DNA of 5,812 bases, taken from assembly GCA_003533545.1 (NCBI GenBank), contig DQEK01000105.1, positions 1 through 5,812 of the forward strand. The letters are read 5' to 3'. This stretch comes from Acidobacteriota bacterium (GTDB taxonomy: Bacteria; Acidobacteriota; Vicinamibacteria; Vicinamibacterales; UBA8438). Positions 1 through 5,812 of this stretch are shown here, piece by piece (positions within the stretch are counted from its first letter, which is position 1; every line of letters begins with the position of its first letter). A model generated the notes under the pieces. It saw only the letters and a program-made list of their open reading frames with translations, searched no databases and was not told the DNA's origin. Made by a program: the position numbers and the translations under genes.

Positions 1-993
1 ACGCAGGTGTGCGTGCGCGTGTTCCTGAGTCCTGACCAGACACCCGCCGAGCACACGTTTCCATCGCAGCGACGAACTCCCCTGGAGGTCCGGTGCGACA
101 TTGTCGATGTTCTTCAGGAAGATGACATCACCCTGCAGGTCGTTCAGATTTGCCAGCAAGGCGCCGTGGCCACTCTGGCGAAATACTAGTCGCCCGTCGG
201 CGTCTCGTAGCGGTGCGCCAGTGCGGTCGACGGTGACCGTGTCGGTCGCCGGTTTTTGCACTGAAAAGGTGACGTCGAAGTGAGCGTTCAAACGTGATTC
301 GTATTTGGCGCGTATCGCATCGAACCGGGCGACGAATGCGGGTAGGTGGTCGGCCGTGACGGTAACGTGTAAGTGGCATACACCGTCGGCGTCGGAGGTG
401 TAGGCGGCCGCTTCTAGGAGCTGTTCCTCGAACGGGGTCCGGATATCACCGGCGCTGCGGTGAAAGTCAAGTAGCCCCTTCGGTAGGGCCGCATAGCCGA
501 GTCCAGAGTCGTCGAGTAGCCCGGAGACCAATTCGTCGTAGGTTCCGTTGTCGACCAGCGCGTCGGCGTCTAATCCACGCGTGGCCAAAGTGCGCGCCAA
601 TGCTGGGAAGAAGGCGAATCGGTCGAGCTGGGTCACGAATGCGAGCACATCACGAGCGTCGTCGTCGCCTGTGTCAGTGGCCCGCGATAGTGCGGTCGCC
701 GTCAGAGAAGGGAACCGGGCTCGCAGATTGAGCAGCGTCTGGAACATCCGCGTCGCGGCGCCAGATGCTGGAACGAATTTCTGGCAACGGCCGTTGCATT
801 GCGCCGCCTCGTGCGCACGAACATAGTCGTCGGCTACGCCCGGGTCGATCTGGGCGATACCGTCCCCTAGCCGGCACGGTCGGTCGAGGGTGATTGGCGG
901 CGGCGGGTCGGCGAACAGACGTAGCTGTCTGGCCAGTTCTGCTTCGTTGAGGCCTCGACGGTCAAGGTCGGCACGGTCGGAGGGTTCCGTCAT
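1..993 (-). CDS. DUF4301 family protein, partial (N-terminal 331 codons)
   Basis: The frame is open without a stop from the ATG at 993-991 down to position 1, so the C-terminal part is missing at the left edge; family members as I recall are about 500 residues. Recognised by motifs I associate with DUF4301: RGL near residue 13, GDGI (43-46), VPASGAATRMF (74-84), LPKGLLDFH (170-178), TPFEEQ (186-191), HLHVTV (207-212), QKPATDTVTVD (246-256), GHGALLANLNDL (275-286) and FLKNIDNV (292-299). There is no signal peptide, so it is probably cytoplasmic. The biochemical role is not established. The GAATRM, PKG, GHGAL and IDN blocks recall the nucleotide-binding fold of UDP-sugar pyrophosphorylases, which is inference. 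The start was chosen because it is the only ATG, GTG or TTG in frame before the upstream stop at 1053-1051, and because RGL lies close behind it. No clear Shine-Dalgarno is seen. It is divergent from the CoA-transferase gene. Confidence 0.85.
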   Translation of the reverse strand, partial: MTEPSDRADLDRRGLNEAELARQLRLFADPPPPITLDRPCRLGDGIAQIDPGVADDYVRAHEAAQCNGRCQKFVPASGAATRMFQTLLNLRARFPSLTATALSRATDTGDDDARDVLAFVTQLDRFAFFPALARTLATRGLDADALVDNGTYDELVSGLLDDSGLGYAALPKGLLDFHRSAGDIRTPFEEQLLEAAAYTSDADGVCHLHVTVTADHLPAFVARFDAIRAKYESRLNAHFDVTFSVQKPATDTVTVDRTGAPLRDADGRLVFRQSGHGALLANLNDLQGDVIFLKNIDNVAPDLQGSSSLRWKRVLGGCLVRTQEHAHAHLR

Positions 994-1031
994 CTTCGCG
1001 TTGGTTCCGGTTCTCAGCTTGGCCCGGAGGG

Positions 1032-1060
1032 ATTTTACAGGGTGTGCGCTCTACCGTCAC
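1032..1060 (-). promoter_or_regulatory. Candidate sigma-70-type promoter for the DUF4301 gene
   Basis: Read on the minus strand, GTGACG (1060-1055, keeping the TGAC core of the -35 consensus) is followed after exactly 17 bp by TAAAAT (1037-1032, five of six matches to TATAAT). A start near 1025 would leave a leader of about 32 nt before the ATG at 993. It lies in the 97-bp divergent spacer. The call rests on consensus matching only. Confidence 0.35.
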
Positions 1061-1090
1061 CGCGGGTGGTCCGTGATACTGATCTTGGGG

Positions 1091-2296
1091 ATGCCTGATC
1101 AGTCTTCCGGTTCTGCCCCGCTGGACGGTATTCGCGTCATCGATCTAAGTCGCGTCGTTTCGGGACCATTCTGTACGCAGAGTATGGGCGACATGGGCGC
1201 CGACGTCATCAAGATCGAGCAGCCCGGTACTGGCGACGAATCACGCGCCTTCGGTCCTCCGTTCCAGGGTGGCGAGTCGCCCTACTACCTCTCCGTCAAC
1301 CGCAGTAAGCGTAGCTGTACTCTAGATCTCAAATCGGAAGCTGGCCGGAGCATCTTATGGCGGTTACTCGATGGAGCCGATGTTCTGATTGAGAACTTCA
1401 GACCGGGTGCTATGGGACGGCTGGGGTTCCACTATGAGGCGGTCGCCGCTCGGTTTCCCCGCTTGGTCTACTGCTCGATTTCTGGGTTCGGTGACACCGG
1501 ACCAGATGCGGGCCGTCCTGGTTACGACCTAATCGTACAGGGTGAATCTGGACTCATGGATTTGACCGGTGAGGCCGGGGGGCCGCCCACACGCATAGGC
1601 ACGGCCATCGGTGACCTCACCGCCGGGATGATGGCGTCGCAAGGGATTATGCTTGCACTCTACGCACGTCACACGACCGGTCGCGGTCAACACGTCAAGA
1701 TCGCGATGCTTGATGCCGTCGCGTCGTTGCTCACCTACAACGCAGGCAACTATTTTGCCTCTGGTGAGAGCCCTACCCGGCGGGGCAACGATCATCCTTC
1801 GGTTGCCCCGTATCAAACCCTGCAGGCGAAAGATGGTTGGATGAACCTTGCCGTGGCGAACGATTCGCTATGGCGACGCTACTGTGACGCCATCGAACGT
1901 CCCGATCTCAGGGATGACCCACGCTTTGCGACTGCACCCGCGAGGGTGCAGCACCGCGGGGTATTGATCCCGCTCATCGTTGAGTTGACCGCTGCCCGCA
2001 CGGTCCAGGAGTGGCTGGACCTGCTTGGTCCGGCCGGTGTTCCGTGTGGCCGTATTCGTACCGTGGGGCAGGTTTGCACCAATCCCCAACTCACCGAGCG
2101 CGGCAAAGTGCTGGACCGACCACATTCTACGGCCGGCCGTGTGCGTATGATCGGGATGCCGATAGACCTGAGCGATACTCCTGGTCGCATCGACGATGCT
2201 CCTCCGCTTCTGGGAGAGCACACTGACGAGGTGCTGCAAGGCGTGGGGTACTCCGAGGTTGAGATTCGGGCGTTCCGAGGGGATGGGGTGGTGTAG
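1091..2296 (+). CDS. CaiB/BaiF (class III) CoA-transferase family protein
   Basis: A 401-residue cytoplasmic enzyme predicted to move CoA from an acyl-CoA donor to a carboxylate acceptor through an aspartyl-CoA thioester. The full-length family pattern is present: LDGIRVIDLSRVVSGPF (11-27), MGADVIKIEQPGTGD (35-49), the NRSKRSCTLDLK block (70-81), ADVLIENFRPGAMGRLGF (96-113), and TGRGQHVKIAMLDA (196-209). The catalytic Asp should be D175 in IGDLTAGM, matching Asp169 of formyl-CoA transferase. The length is normal for the family and no key residue is missing. The ATG at 1091 was chosen because homology begins just after it; the frame is open back to 890 but that extension is Arg/Ser-rich and lies antisense to the DUF4301 gene. 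No clear Shine-Dalgarno is present; the GGGG touching the ATG is too close. The substrate cannot be told from sequence: carnitine, oxalate, mesaconate, citramalate and benzylsuccinate enzymes share this fold. The gene downstream starts 54 bp later. Confidence 0.93.
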   Translation: MPDQSSGSAPLDGIRVIDLSRVVSGPFCTQSMGDMGADVIKIEQPGTGDESRAFGPPFQGGESPYYLSVNRSKRSCTLDLKSEAGRSILWRLLDGADVLIENFRPGAMGRLGFHYEAVAARFPRLVYCSISGFGDTGPDAGRPGYDLIVQGESGLMDLTGEAGGPPTRIGTAIGDLTAGMMASQGIMLALYARHTTGRGQHVKIAMLDAVASLLTYNAGNYFASGESPTRRGNDHPSVAPYQTLQAKDGWMNLAVANDSLWRRYCDAIERPDLRDDPRFATAPARVQHRGVLIPLIVELTAARTVQEWLDLLGPAGVPCGRIRTVGQVCTNPQLTERGKVLDRPHSTAGRVRMIGMPIDLSDTPGRIDDAPPLLGEHTDEVLQGVGYSEVEIRAFRGDGVV

Positions 2297-2307
2297 CTGG
2301 GGGCTAG

Positions 2308-2316
2308 TGGCATAAT
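2308..2316 (+). promoter_or_regulatory. Candidate extended -10 promoter for the exported protein gene
   Basis: TGGCATAAT fits the extended -10 form TGnTATAAT with one mismatch. There is no good -35 at 17-18 bp upstream, which extended -10 promoters can tolerate. Transcription from about 2323 would give a leader near 28 nt, including the run of six T at 2328-2333, before the ATG at 2351. The gap of 54 bp after the CoA-transferase stop otherwise holds no GC-rich hairpin, so the T run is not a convincing terminator. Confidence 0.35.
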
Positions 2317-2350
2317 TGGTGAAAGTCTTTTTTGTGGTTCAAGAAACGCG

Positions 2351-3328
2351 ATGCGATCCATGCTCAGTTTGGTTCGGATGGGGGTCAACCGGTTCGCTGC
2401 GCCTCGATTCCTAGCGGTGTCTGGCTGCCTGGTCACCGTCGTTTTGTTGGCAGCAACGAGCGCGCTCGCCCAGGCGACAGGGATTCCCAGGACGGCCTGG
2501 GATGCGCCTGATCTGAGTGGTTACTGGGAGTATCGCACCACCACGCCACTACAACGACCTGAAGAGTTTGCGGACAAGGCCAGGCTGACCGGCGAGGAGA
2601 TCGCCGCCTACCTGCCCGGACGGCTTGAGGCGATCGGGCGCGAGCGAGATTTGCAGCTGAACGCTGATTGGTGGGAACCCGGTGCTCTCACGGACGGTCG
2701 AACCTCGCTCATTACCGACCCGTCTAACGGACGCTTGCCCACGATGACCGATGCTGCCAGACACCGCGCAAATACCTTGGGGCTTCGCTCACGGTCTCGT
2801 CCGGCCGACGGTCCGGAAGATCGCGAGCGCTACGAGCGCTGCATCATGGGACGGACCGTACCACTTATGGCGGTGGCCCCAAACCGGTTATTGCAAATCT
2901 TCCAGACACCTGACTACGTGGTGATTCTGCACGAGCAAAACTCCGACGTGCGTGTTATTCCGATCGGATCCAGCCGGGTCTTGCCGGCGGCCTTCCGCCA
3001 ATGGCAGGGGCAGTCACGCGGACGCTGGGAGGGTGACACCTTGGTGGTCGAGACGAGCAACTTTAACGGGGCATGGACGCTCAACGGGACTAGCGCGAAC
3101 ATGCGCGTCGTCGAGCGATTCACTCTCAGTCCGGACGGCACGATTCACTTTGCGTTCACCATCGACGATGCCGAGTCATTCGGCCGACCTTGGACGGTGA
3201 CGTTTCCCGTCACCCCTGCTACTGGGCCCCTTTTTGAGAATGCGTGCCACGAAGGCAACTACAGCATGCCGCTCATCCTAAGCGGTGCCAGGGCACAGGA
3301 GCGGGCCGAACGGGGGACTTCCCGTTAG
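2351..3328 (+). CDS. Exported protein of unknown function with RTSLI-DP-GR motif
   Basis: A 325-residue protein with a signal peptide: basic start with Arg residues up to R19, hydrophobic core at about 20-38, and predicted cleavage after ALA (38-40) before Gln41. The mature part begins with PDLSGYWE (53-60). It then shows RTSLITDPSNGRLP (117-130), RCIMG (163-167), LLQIFQTPDYVVILHE (180-195), RVIPIG (201-206), RQWQGQSRGRWEGDTLVVET (216-235), NMRVVERFTLSPDGTI (250-265), RPWTVTFP (279-286) and NACHEGNYSMPLILSGAR (297-314). I recognise this block order from a large uncharacterised family common in Acidobacteria and related environmental genomes; I know no assigned function. C164 and C299 could form a disulfide in the periplasm. 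In-frame ATGs at 2360 and 2378 are alternative starts; none has a clear Shine-Dalgarno. It precedes the quinoprotein gene by 95 bp. No catalytic motif is evident. Confidence 0.85.
   Translation: MRSMLSLVRMGVNRFAAPRFLAVSGCLVTVVLLAATSALAQATGIPRTAWDAPDLSGYWEYRTTTPLQRPEEFADKARLTGEEIAAYLPGRLEAIGRERDLQLNADWWEPGALTDGRTSLITDPSNGRLPTMTDAARHRANTLGLRSRSRPADGPEDRERYERCIMGRTVPLMAVAPNRLLQIFQTPDYVVILHEQNSDVRVIPIGSSRVLPAAFRQWQGQSRGRWEGDTLVVETSNFNGAWTLNGTSANMRVVERFTLSPDGTIHFAFTIDDAESFGRPWTVTFPVTPATGPLFENACHEGNYSMPLILSGARAQERAERGTSR
3309..3326 (+). repeat. Short hairpin overlapping the stop codon of the exported protein gene
   Basis: AACGGG (3309-3314) and CCCGTT (3321-3326) are a perfect 6-bp inverted repeat around the six-base loop GGACTT. 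The 3' arm includes the first base of the TAG stop. There is no T run after it, so it is not a good terminator on its own. Confidence 0.4.
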
Positions 3329-3372
3329 GCCCCAGTGGTAATGGCACCCCGGGAATAGGAGGTTGGCTTGTC

Positions 3373-3411
3373 CTAAACCGGTGCGATGTCGGCACGGACA
3401 TCGCACTTTGG
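3373..3411 (+). promoter_or_regulatory. Strong intergenic hairpin upstream of the quinoprotein gene
   Basis: GTGCGATGTC (3381-3390) and GACATCGCAC (3397-3406) form a perfect 10-bp stem with the six-base loop GGCACG. Outside it, CTAAA (3373-3377) can pair with TTTGG (3407-3411), including one G-U pair, after a three-base bulge. A short A run before and T run after give a weakly terminator-like, bidirectional look, but the T tract is only three bases. The inner stem ends 17 nt before the ATG at 3424, so an attenuator, mRNA-end stabiliser or dyad operator are all possible. The structure is seen directly; its role is unknown. Confidence 0.5.
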
Positions 3412-3423
3412 ACTGATTTCCCT

Positions 3424-5130
3424 ATGAAAGCGATACCAACAACCCATCGTTTTTTGCTAGCTGCCAGTTTGGTCGTCGTGTTTGGCACGCCTCCGGCTGC
3501 CGCTCAACTGGTCAACGTCACCCCTGTGACTGACGCTACTTTGGCGAATCCCCCAGAGACCGATTGGCTGCACTGGCGGCGCACCCAAGACGGATGGGGC
3601 TATAGCCCGATCGACCAGATCACACGGGAGAACGTCGGTCAGTTGCAGCTGGCCTGGTCGTGGGCGCTCGAGCCTGGTGTCCAGCAGACGACGCCATTGG
3701 TGCGGGACGGGGTGATGTATGTCACCAGTCCGGGTAATGTCGTACACGCACTGAATGCCGCGACCGGGGACTTGTTGTGGGAGCACCGCCGGCAGTTCGA
3801 GACGACGGCTGGGCGTCAGCGGCAGACCCGTGGTCTATCGATGTATGGCGACAAGATCTTTCTGAACACTGCCGACGCACATGTTGTGGCGCTCGATGCT
3901 AATACCGGCGAAGTCGTTTGGGACGCTGAGGTGGCGGACGCGGCGAAGGGGTTCCGGTTTACGAGTGGGGCGATCGTTGCGCAGGGAAAGGTTATCTCTG
4001 GCATCACTGGGTGCCTGCGTTTCTGGGACGACGGGTGTTTCATTACCGCCCACGACAGCGAAACGGGGCAAGAATTATGGCGGACATCAACGGTCGCACG
4101 GCCGGGTGAGCCTGGCGGTGATACTTGGGGCGACTTACCGATGATGCTGCGTGCCGGGGGAGACGCCTGGATCACTGGCAGCTACGACGCCGAGCTGGGT
4201 CTGACCTATTGGGGTGTGGCGCAGGCGAAGCCGTGGTCGCAGGCTAGCCGGACCACCGACGGTGACGCGCTCTATACCAGCTCCACACTAGCGCTTGATC
4301 CCGAAACCGGCGAAATGAAGTGGTATTACCAGCACATCCCCGGTGAATCGCACGACATGGATGAGGTGTTCGAACGTGTGTTGGTCGACGTCGATGGTAG
4401 GGCCTCGGTCTTCACGATGGGCAAACTCGGCATCTTGTGGCAGCTCGACCGTGCAACAGGCGAGTTCGTGCGTGCGACCGATTTGGGATATCAGGACCTG
4501 CTCGATGTCGATCCGACAACGGGGCGGGTCGCCTACCGTGACGGAGTAATGCCACAACTCGGCGTCGAGCTGGAGTTTTGTCCGAGTCACTCTGGATTTA
4601 AGAGCTGGCGAGCAATGGCCTACAGTCCCGATACTGAAGCGTTCTACATTCCGCTGACCCTGAATTGTCAGCGGTCGACTTACATTGAGGTTGAGCAAAT
4701 CGAGGGTGGCGGGAACGGTGGTCTCGGGCGGCGCGAGAACTTGTTTCACCCCGCCAGCGGCGGTAATTTGGGTGAGTTCGTCGCCATGTCGGTGACCGGC
4801 GAGATCCTTTGGTCTCAACGGAAGCGCACTCCCTATAATTCGGCGGCGTTGACCACGGCCGGTGGGCTCGTGTTCGTGGGCGACTGGGACCGTTTCGTCT
4901 ACGCTTACGACATTGAGACAGGTGAGTCGTTGTGGGAGACGCGGTTGCCGACGTCGGCACAGGGGTTTCCGATCACCTACTCGGTCGCGGGGAGGCAGTA
5001 TGTTGCTGTGCCGGCCGGTACAGGGTCTGGTAGCTGGGCGACGATTCCGTTGCAGCTCACTCCCGAGAAGCGCCGCCCCGCTAGCGGCGGTAATGGACTC
5101 TTCGTCTTCGCCCTTCCTGAAGAGTCATAA
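3424..5130 (+). CDS. Exported PQQ-dependent dehydrogenase-like quinoprotein, atypical metal site
   Basis: A 568-residue protein of the methanol/ethanol dehydrogenase-like propeller family. The signal peptide has a hydrophobic core at about 10-22 and cleavage after AAA (25-27). WRRTQDGWGYSPIDQI (51-66) and VGQLQLAWSW (71-80) open the domain. Tryptophan-docking repeats of the type AxDxxTGExxW occur near 108-119, 156-166, 209-219, 290-300, 340-349, 454-463 and 494-504, accounting for most of eight blades. Compared with methanol dehydrogenase, R136 (TRGL), T180, the PQQ-stacking W249 and the probable catalytic D281 (GDALYT) are kept, and C386/C415 match a known disulfide pair. The metal ligands Glu177 and Asn261 appear replaced (L198 or T195; Q267), and the adjacent Cys-Cys pair is absent. 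No cytochrome c domain follows. I recall a related group named acido-empty-quinoprotein. The ATG at 3424 was chosen for the signal peptide; it lacks a close Shine-Dalgarno. Substrate and activity are unknown. Confidence 0.88.
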   Translation: MKAIPTTHRFLLAASLVVVFGTPPAAAQLVNVTPVTDATLANPPETDWLHWRRTQDGWGYSPIDQITRENVGQLQLAWSWALEPGVQQTTPLVRDGVMYVTSPGNVVHALNAATGDLLWEHRRQFETTAGRQRQTRGLSMYGDKIFLNTADAHVVALDANTGEVVWDAEVADAAKGFRFTSGAIVAQGKVISGITGCLRFWDDGCFITAHDSETGQELWRTSTVARPGEPGGDTWGDLPMMLRAGGDAWITGSYDAELGLTYWGVAQAKPWSQASRTTDGDALYTSSTLALDPETGEMKWYYQHIPGESHDMDEVFERVLVDVDGRASVFTMGKLGILWQLDRATGEFVRATDLGYQDLLDVDPTTGRVAYRDGVMPQLGVELEFCPSHSGFKSWRAMAYSPDTEAFYIPLTLNCQRSTYIEVEQIEGGGNGGLGRRENLFHPASGGNLGEFVAMSVTGEILWSQRKRTPYNSAALTTAGGLVFVGDWDRFVYAYDIETGESLWETRLPTSAQGFPITYSVAGRQYVAVPAGTGSGSWATIPLQLTPEKRRPASGGNGLFVFALPEES

Positions 5131-5169
5131 CCTGCGCCGGAGCCTAACGCCCGAGTTGCTGTGCATCAA

Positions 5170-5174
5170 AAGGA
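5170..5174 (+). promoter_or_regulatory. Ribosome binding site that decides the GTG start at 5182
   Basis: AAGGA lies 7 nt before GTG (5182-5184). The nearby ATG at 5175 reaches a stop after four codons and the TTG at 5180 reaches one at once, so GTG is the usable start and leads straight into a signal peptide. Confidence 0.6.
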
Positions 5175-5181
5175 ATGAGTT

Positions 5182-5812
5182 GTGACTAGTCAACGAAGGA
5201 CCGGCCTTGCGCTTTGCTGCATCGTAACAGTTGCGCTACTCGCGCTGGTTGTGCACGCCCAGACGGTCAAACACACCGAAGTCGAAGGCTGGCCAGACCC
5301 GGCGGTCTCGGCGGCTGGCACACCGGCGGCCTGGAATTTTGGCCAAGTGGCTGGGGTCGCGACGAGCGCGAACGGCTACATTCTGGTCTTGCATCGCGGA
5401 GCGAACCCCATCATGTTGTTCGACGCCACGGGGCGCTTTGTGCGAGCTTGGGGCGACGGTCTGTTCAGCAACGGTAAGGTTGGTGGCATTGCCCCTGATG
5501 ATCGGCAACCCGGGCAGTCAGGCTACACCGCTGTGTACGGTGCGGCCGGGTGCCATGCCTGCGGTGCTCATGCAATTCGTGTCGACCCGGACGGGAACAT
5601 CTGGGTGGTCGATGCGCCGGGTCACGTCATCTATAAGATGGACGCGACCGGACGAGTGCTGATGGAGTTAGGGTCCAAGGGGGTCTCCGGCGTCAGTCGG
5701 ACCACCTTCAACTTGCCGACCGACGTTGCGTTCGGACCGGCTGGTGAGATTTATGTCAGCGATGGCTACGGCAATGCCCGGGTGGTGAAATACGATGCCG
5801 ACGGCCAGTACG
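5182..5812 (+). CDS. Exported NHL-repeat propeller, peptidyl-amidating-lyase-like, partial
   Basis: 210 codons are seen and the frame is still open at the right edge. It begins with a signal peptide (basic QRR at 4-6, hydrophobic core about 9-24, cleavage after VHA at 24-26). The mature part is a six-bladed NHL-type propeller: FGQVAGVATSANGYILVLHRG (53-73), FDATGRFVRAWGDGLF (80-95), AIRVDPDGNIWVVDAPGHVIYKMD (131-154) and LPTDVAFGPAGEIYVSDGYG (178-197). These blocks match the lyase domain (PAL) of peptidylglycine alpha-amidating monooxygenase. By that comparison R72 corresponds to Arg533, H130 to the zinc ligand His585 and Y196 to the catalytic Tyr654 of rat PAL; the remaining zinc His residues would lie beyond the window. 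The GCHAC segment (123-127) just before H130 is unusual. The start lies 51 bp after the quinoprotein stop with no terminator between them, so co-transcription is likely. It may be a non-amidating relative; the real substrate is unknown. Confidence 0.83.
   Translation, partial: MTSQRRTGLALCCIVTVALLALVVHAQTVKHTEVEGWPDPAVSAAGTPAAWNFGQVAGVATSANGYILVLHRGANPIMLFDATGRFVRAWGDGLFSNGKVGGIAPDDRQPGQSGYTAVYGAAGCHACGAHAIRVDPDGNIWVVDAPGHVIYKMDATGRVLMELGSKGVSGVSRTTFNLPTDVAFGPAGEIYVSDGYGNARVVKYDADGQY

Noticed and set aside
890..1090. N-terminal extension of the CoA-transferase frame back to an ATG at 890
   Set aside because: The extension is Arg/Ser-rich, lies antisense to the DUF4301 coding sequence for about 100 bp, and precedes the point where CaiB-family similarity begins.
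2321..2340. Rho-independent terminator after the CoA-transferase at the run of six T
   Set aside because: No GC-rich stem precedes the T run.
1879..2436. 185-codon minus-strand open frame
   Set aside because: It is antisense to the CoA-transferase and the next gene's start, has low-complexity Arg/Ser/Pro composition and no recognisable motif.
3244..3423. N-terminal extension of the quinoprotein frame back to an ATG at 3244
   Set aside because: It overlaps the end of the exported protein gene in another frame and would bury the clear signal peptide that starts at 3424.
4288..4818. 176-codon minus-strand open frame
   Set aside because: It lies wholly antisense to conserved quinoprotein blades; a GC-rich shadow frame.
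5548..5571. Possible heme c attachment motif in GCHACGAH
   Set aside because: The order is CHACG, not CxxCH, so it does not fit covalent heme attachment.
5231..5662. 143-codon plus-strand open frame starting at ATG 5231
   Set aside because: It is out of frame with the NHL protein, whose signal peptide and propeller motifs run continuously through the same bases.

Overview
This is a GC-rich, gene-dense bacterial window holding five protein-coding genes, two of them cut by the window edges. I see no RNA genes, mobile elements or CRISPR arrays. Three consecutive products carry Sec-type signal peptides ending in Ala-x-Ala followed by Gln, which suggests a Gram-negative cell with a periplasm. The mix of families (a DUF4301 protein, a class III CoA-transferase, an exported protein with the RTSLI-DP-GR motif, an atypical quinoprotein and a lyase-like NHL propeller) recalls Acidobacteriota, especially Vicinamibacteria-like environmental genomes. 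That placement is an inference from family memory, not from a marker gene.

Layout. Positions 1-993 hold the N-terminal 331 codons of a DUF4301-family gene on the minus strand, running off the left edge. A 97-bp divergent spacer (994-1090) separates it from a plus-strand run: a CaiB/BaiF-type CoA-transferase (1091-2296), an exported protein of unknown function (2351-3328), a PQQ-dehydrogenase-like eight-bladed propeller (3424-5130) and the start of an exported NHL propeller resembling peptidyl-alpha-hydroxyglycine alpha-amidating lyase (5182 to the right edge). Candidate promoters lie in the divergent spacer (driving the DUF4301 gene) and at 2308-2316. A strong hairpin sits in the 95-bp gap before the quinoprotein gene.

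How they may work together. The last three genes look like a secreted or periplasmic module of two beta-propellers and a companion protein, plausibly acting on an organic substrate outside the cytoplasm. The cytoplasmic CoA-transferase could activate the resulting acid. This pathway reading is inference from gene order. The most interesting points are the quinoprotein, which keeps the probable catalytic Asp and the PQQ-stacking Trp but lacks the expected Glu and Asn metal ligands; the lyase-like active-site residues of its neighbour; and motifs in the DUF4301 protein that parallel UDP-sugar pyrophosphorylases.
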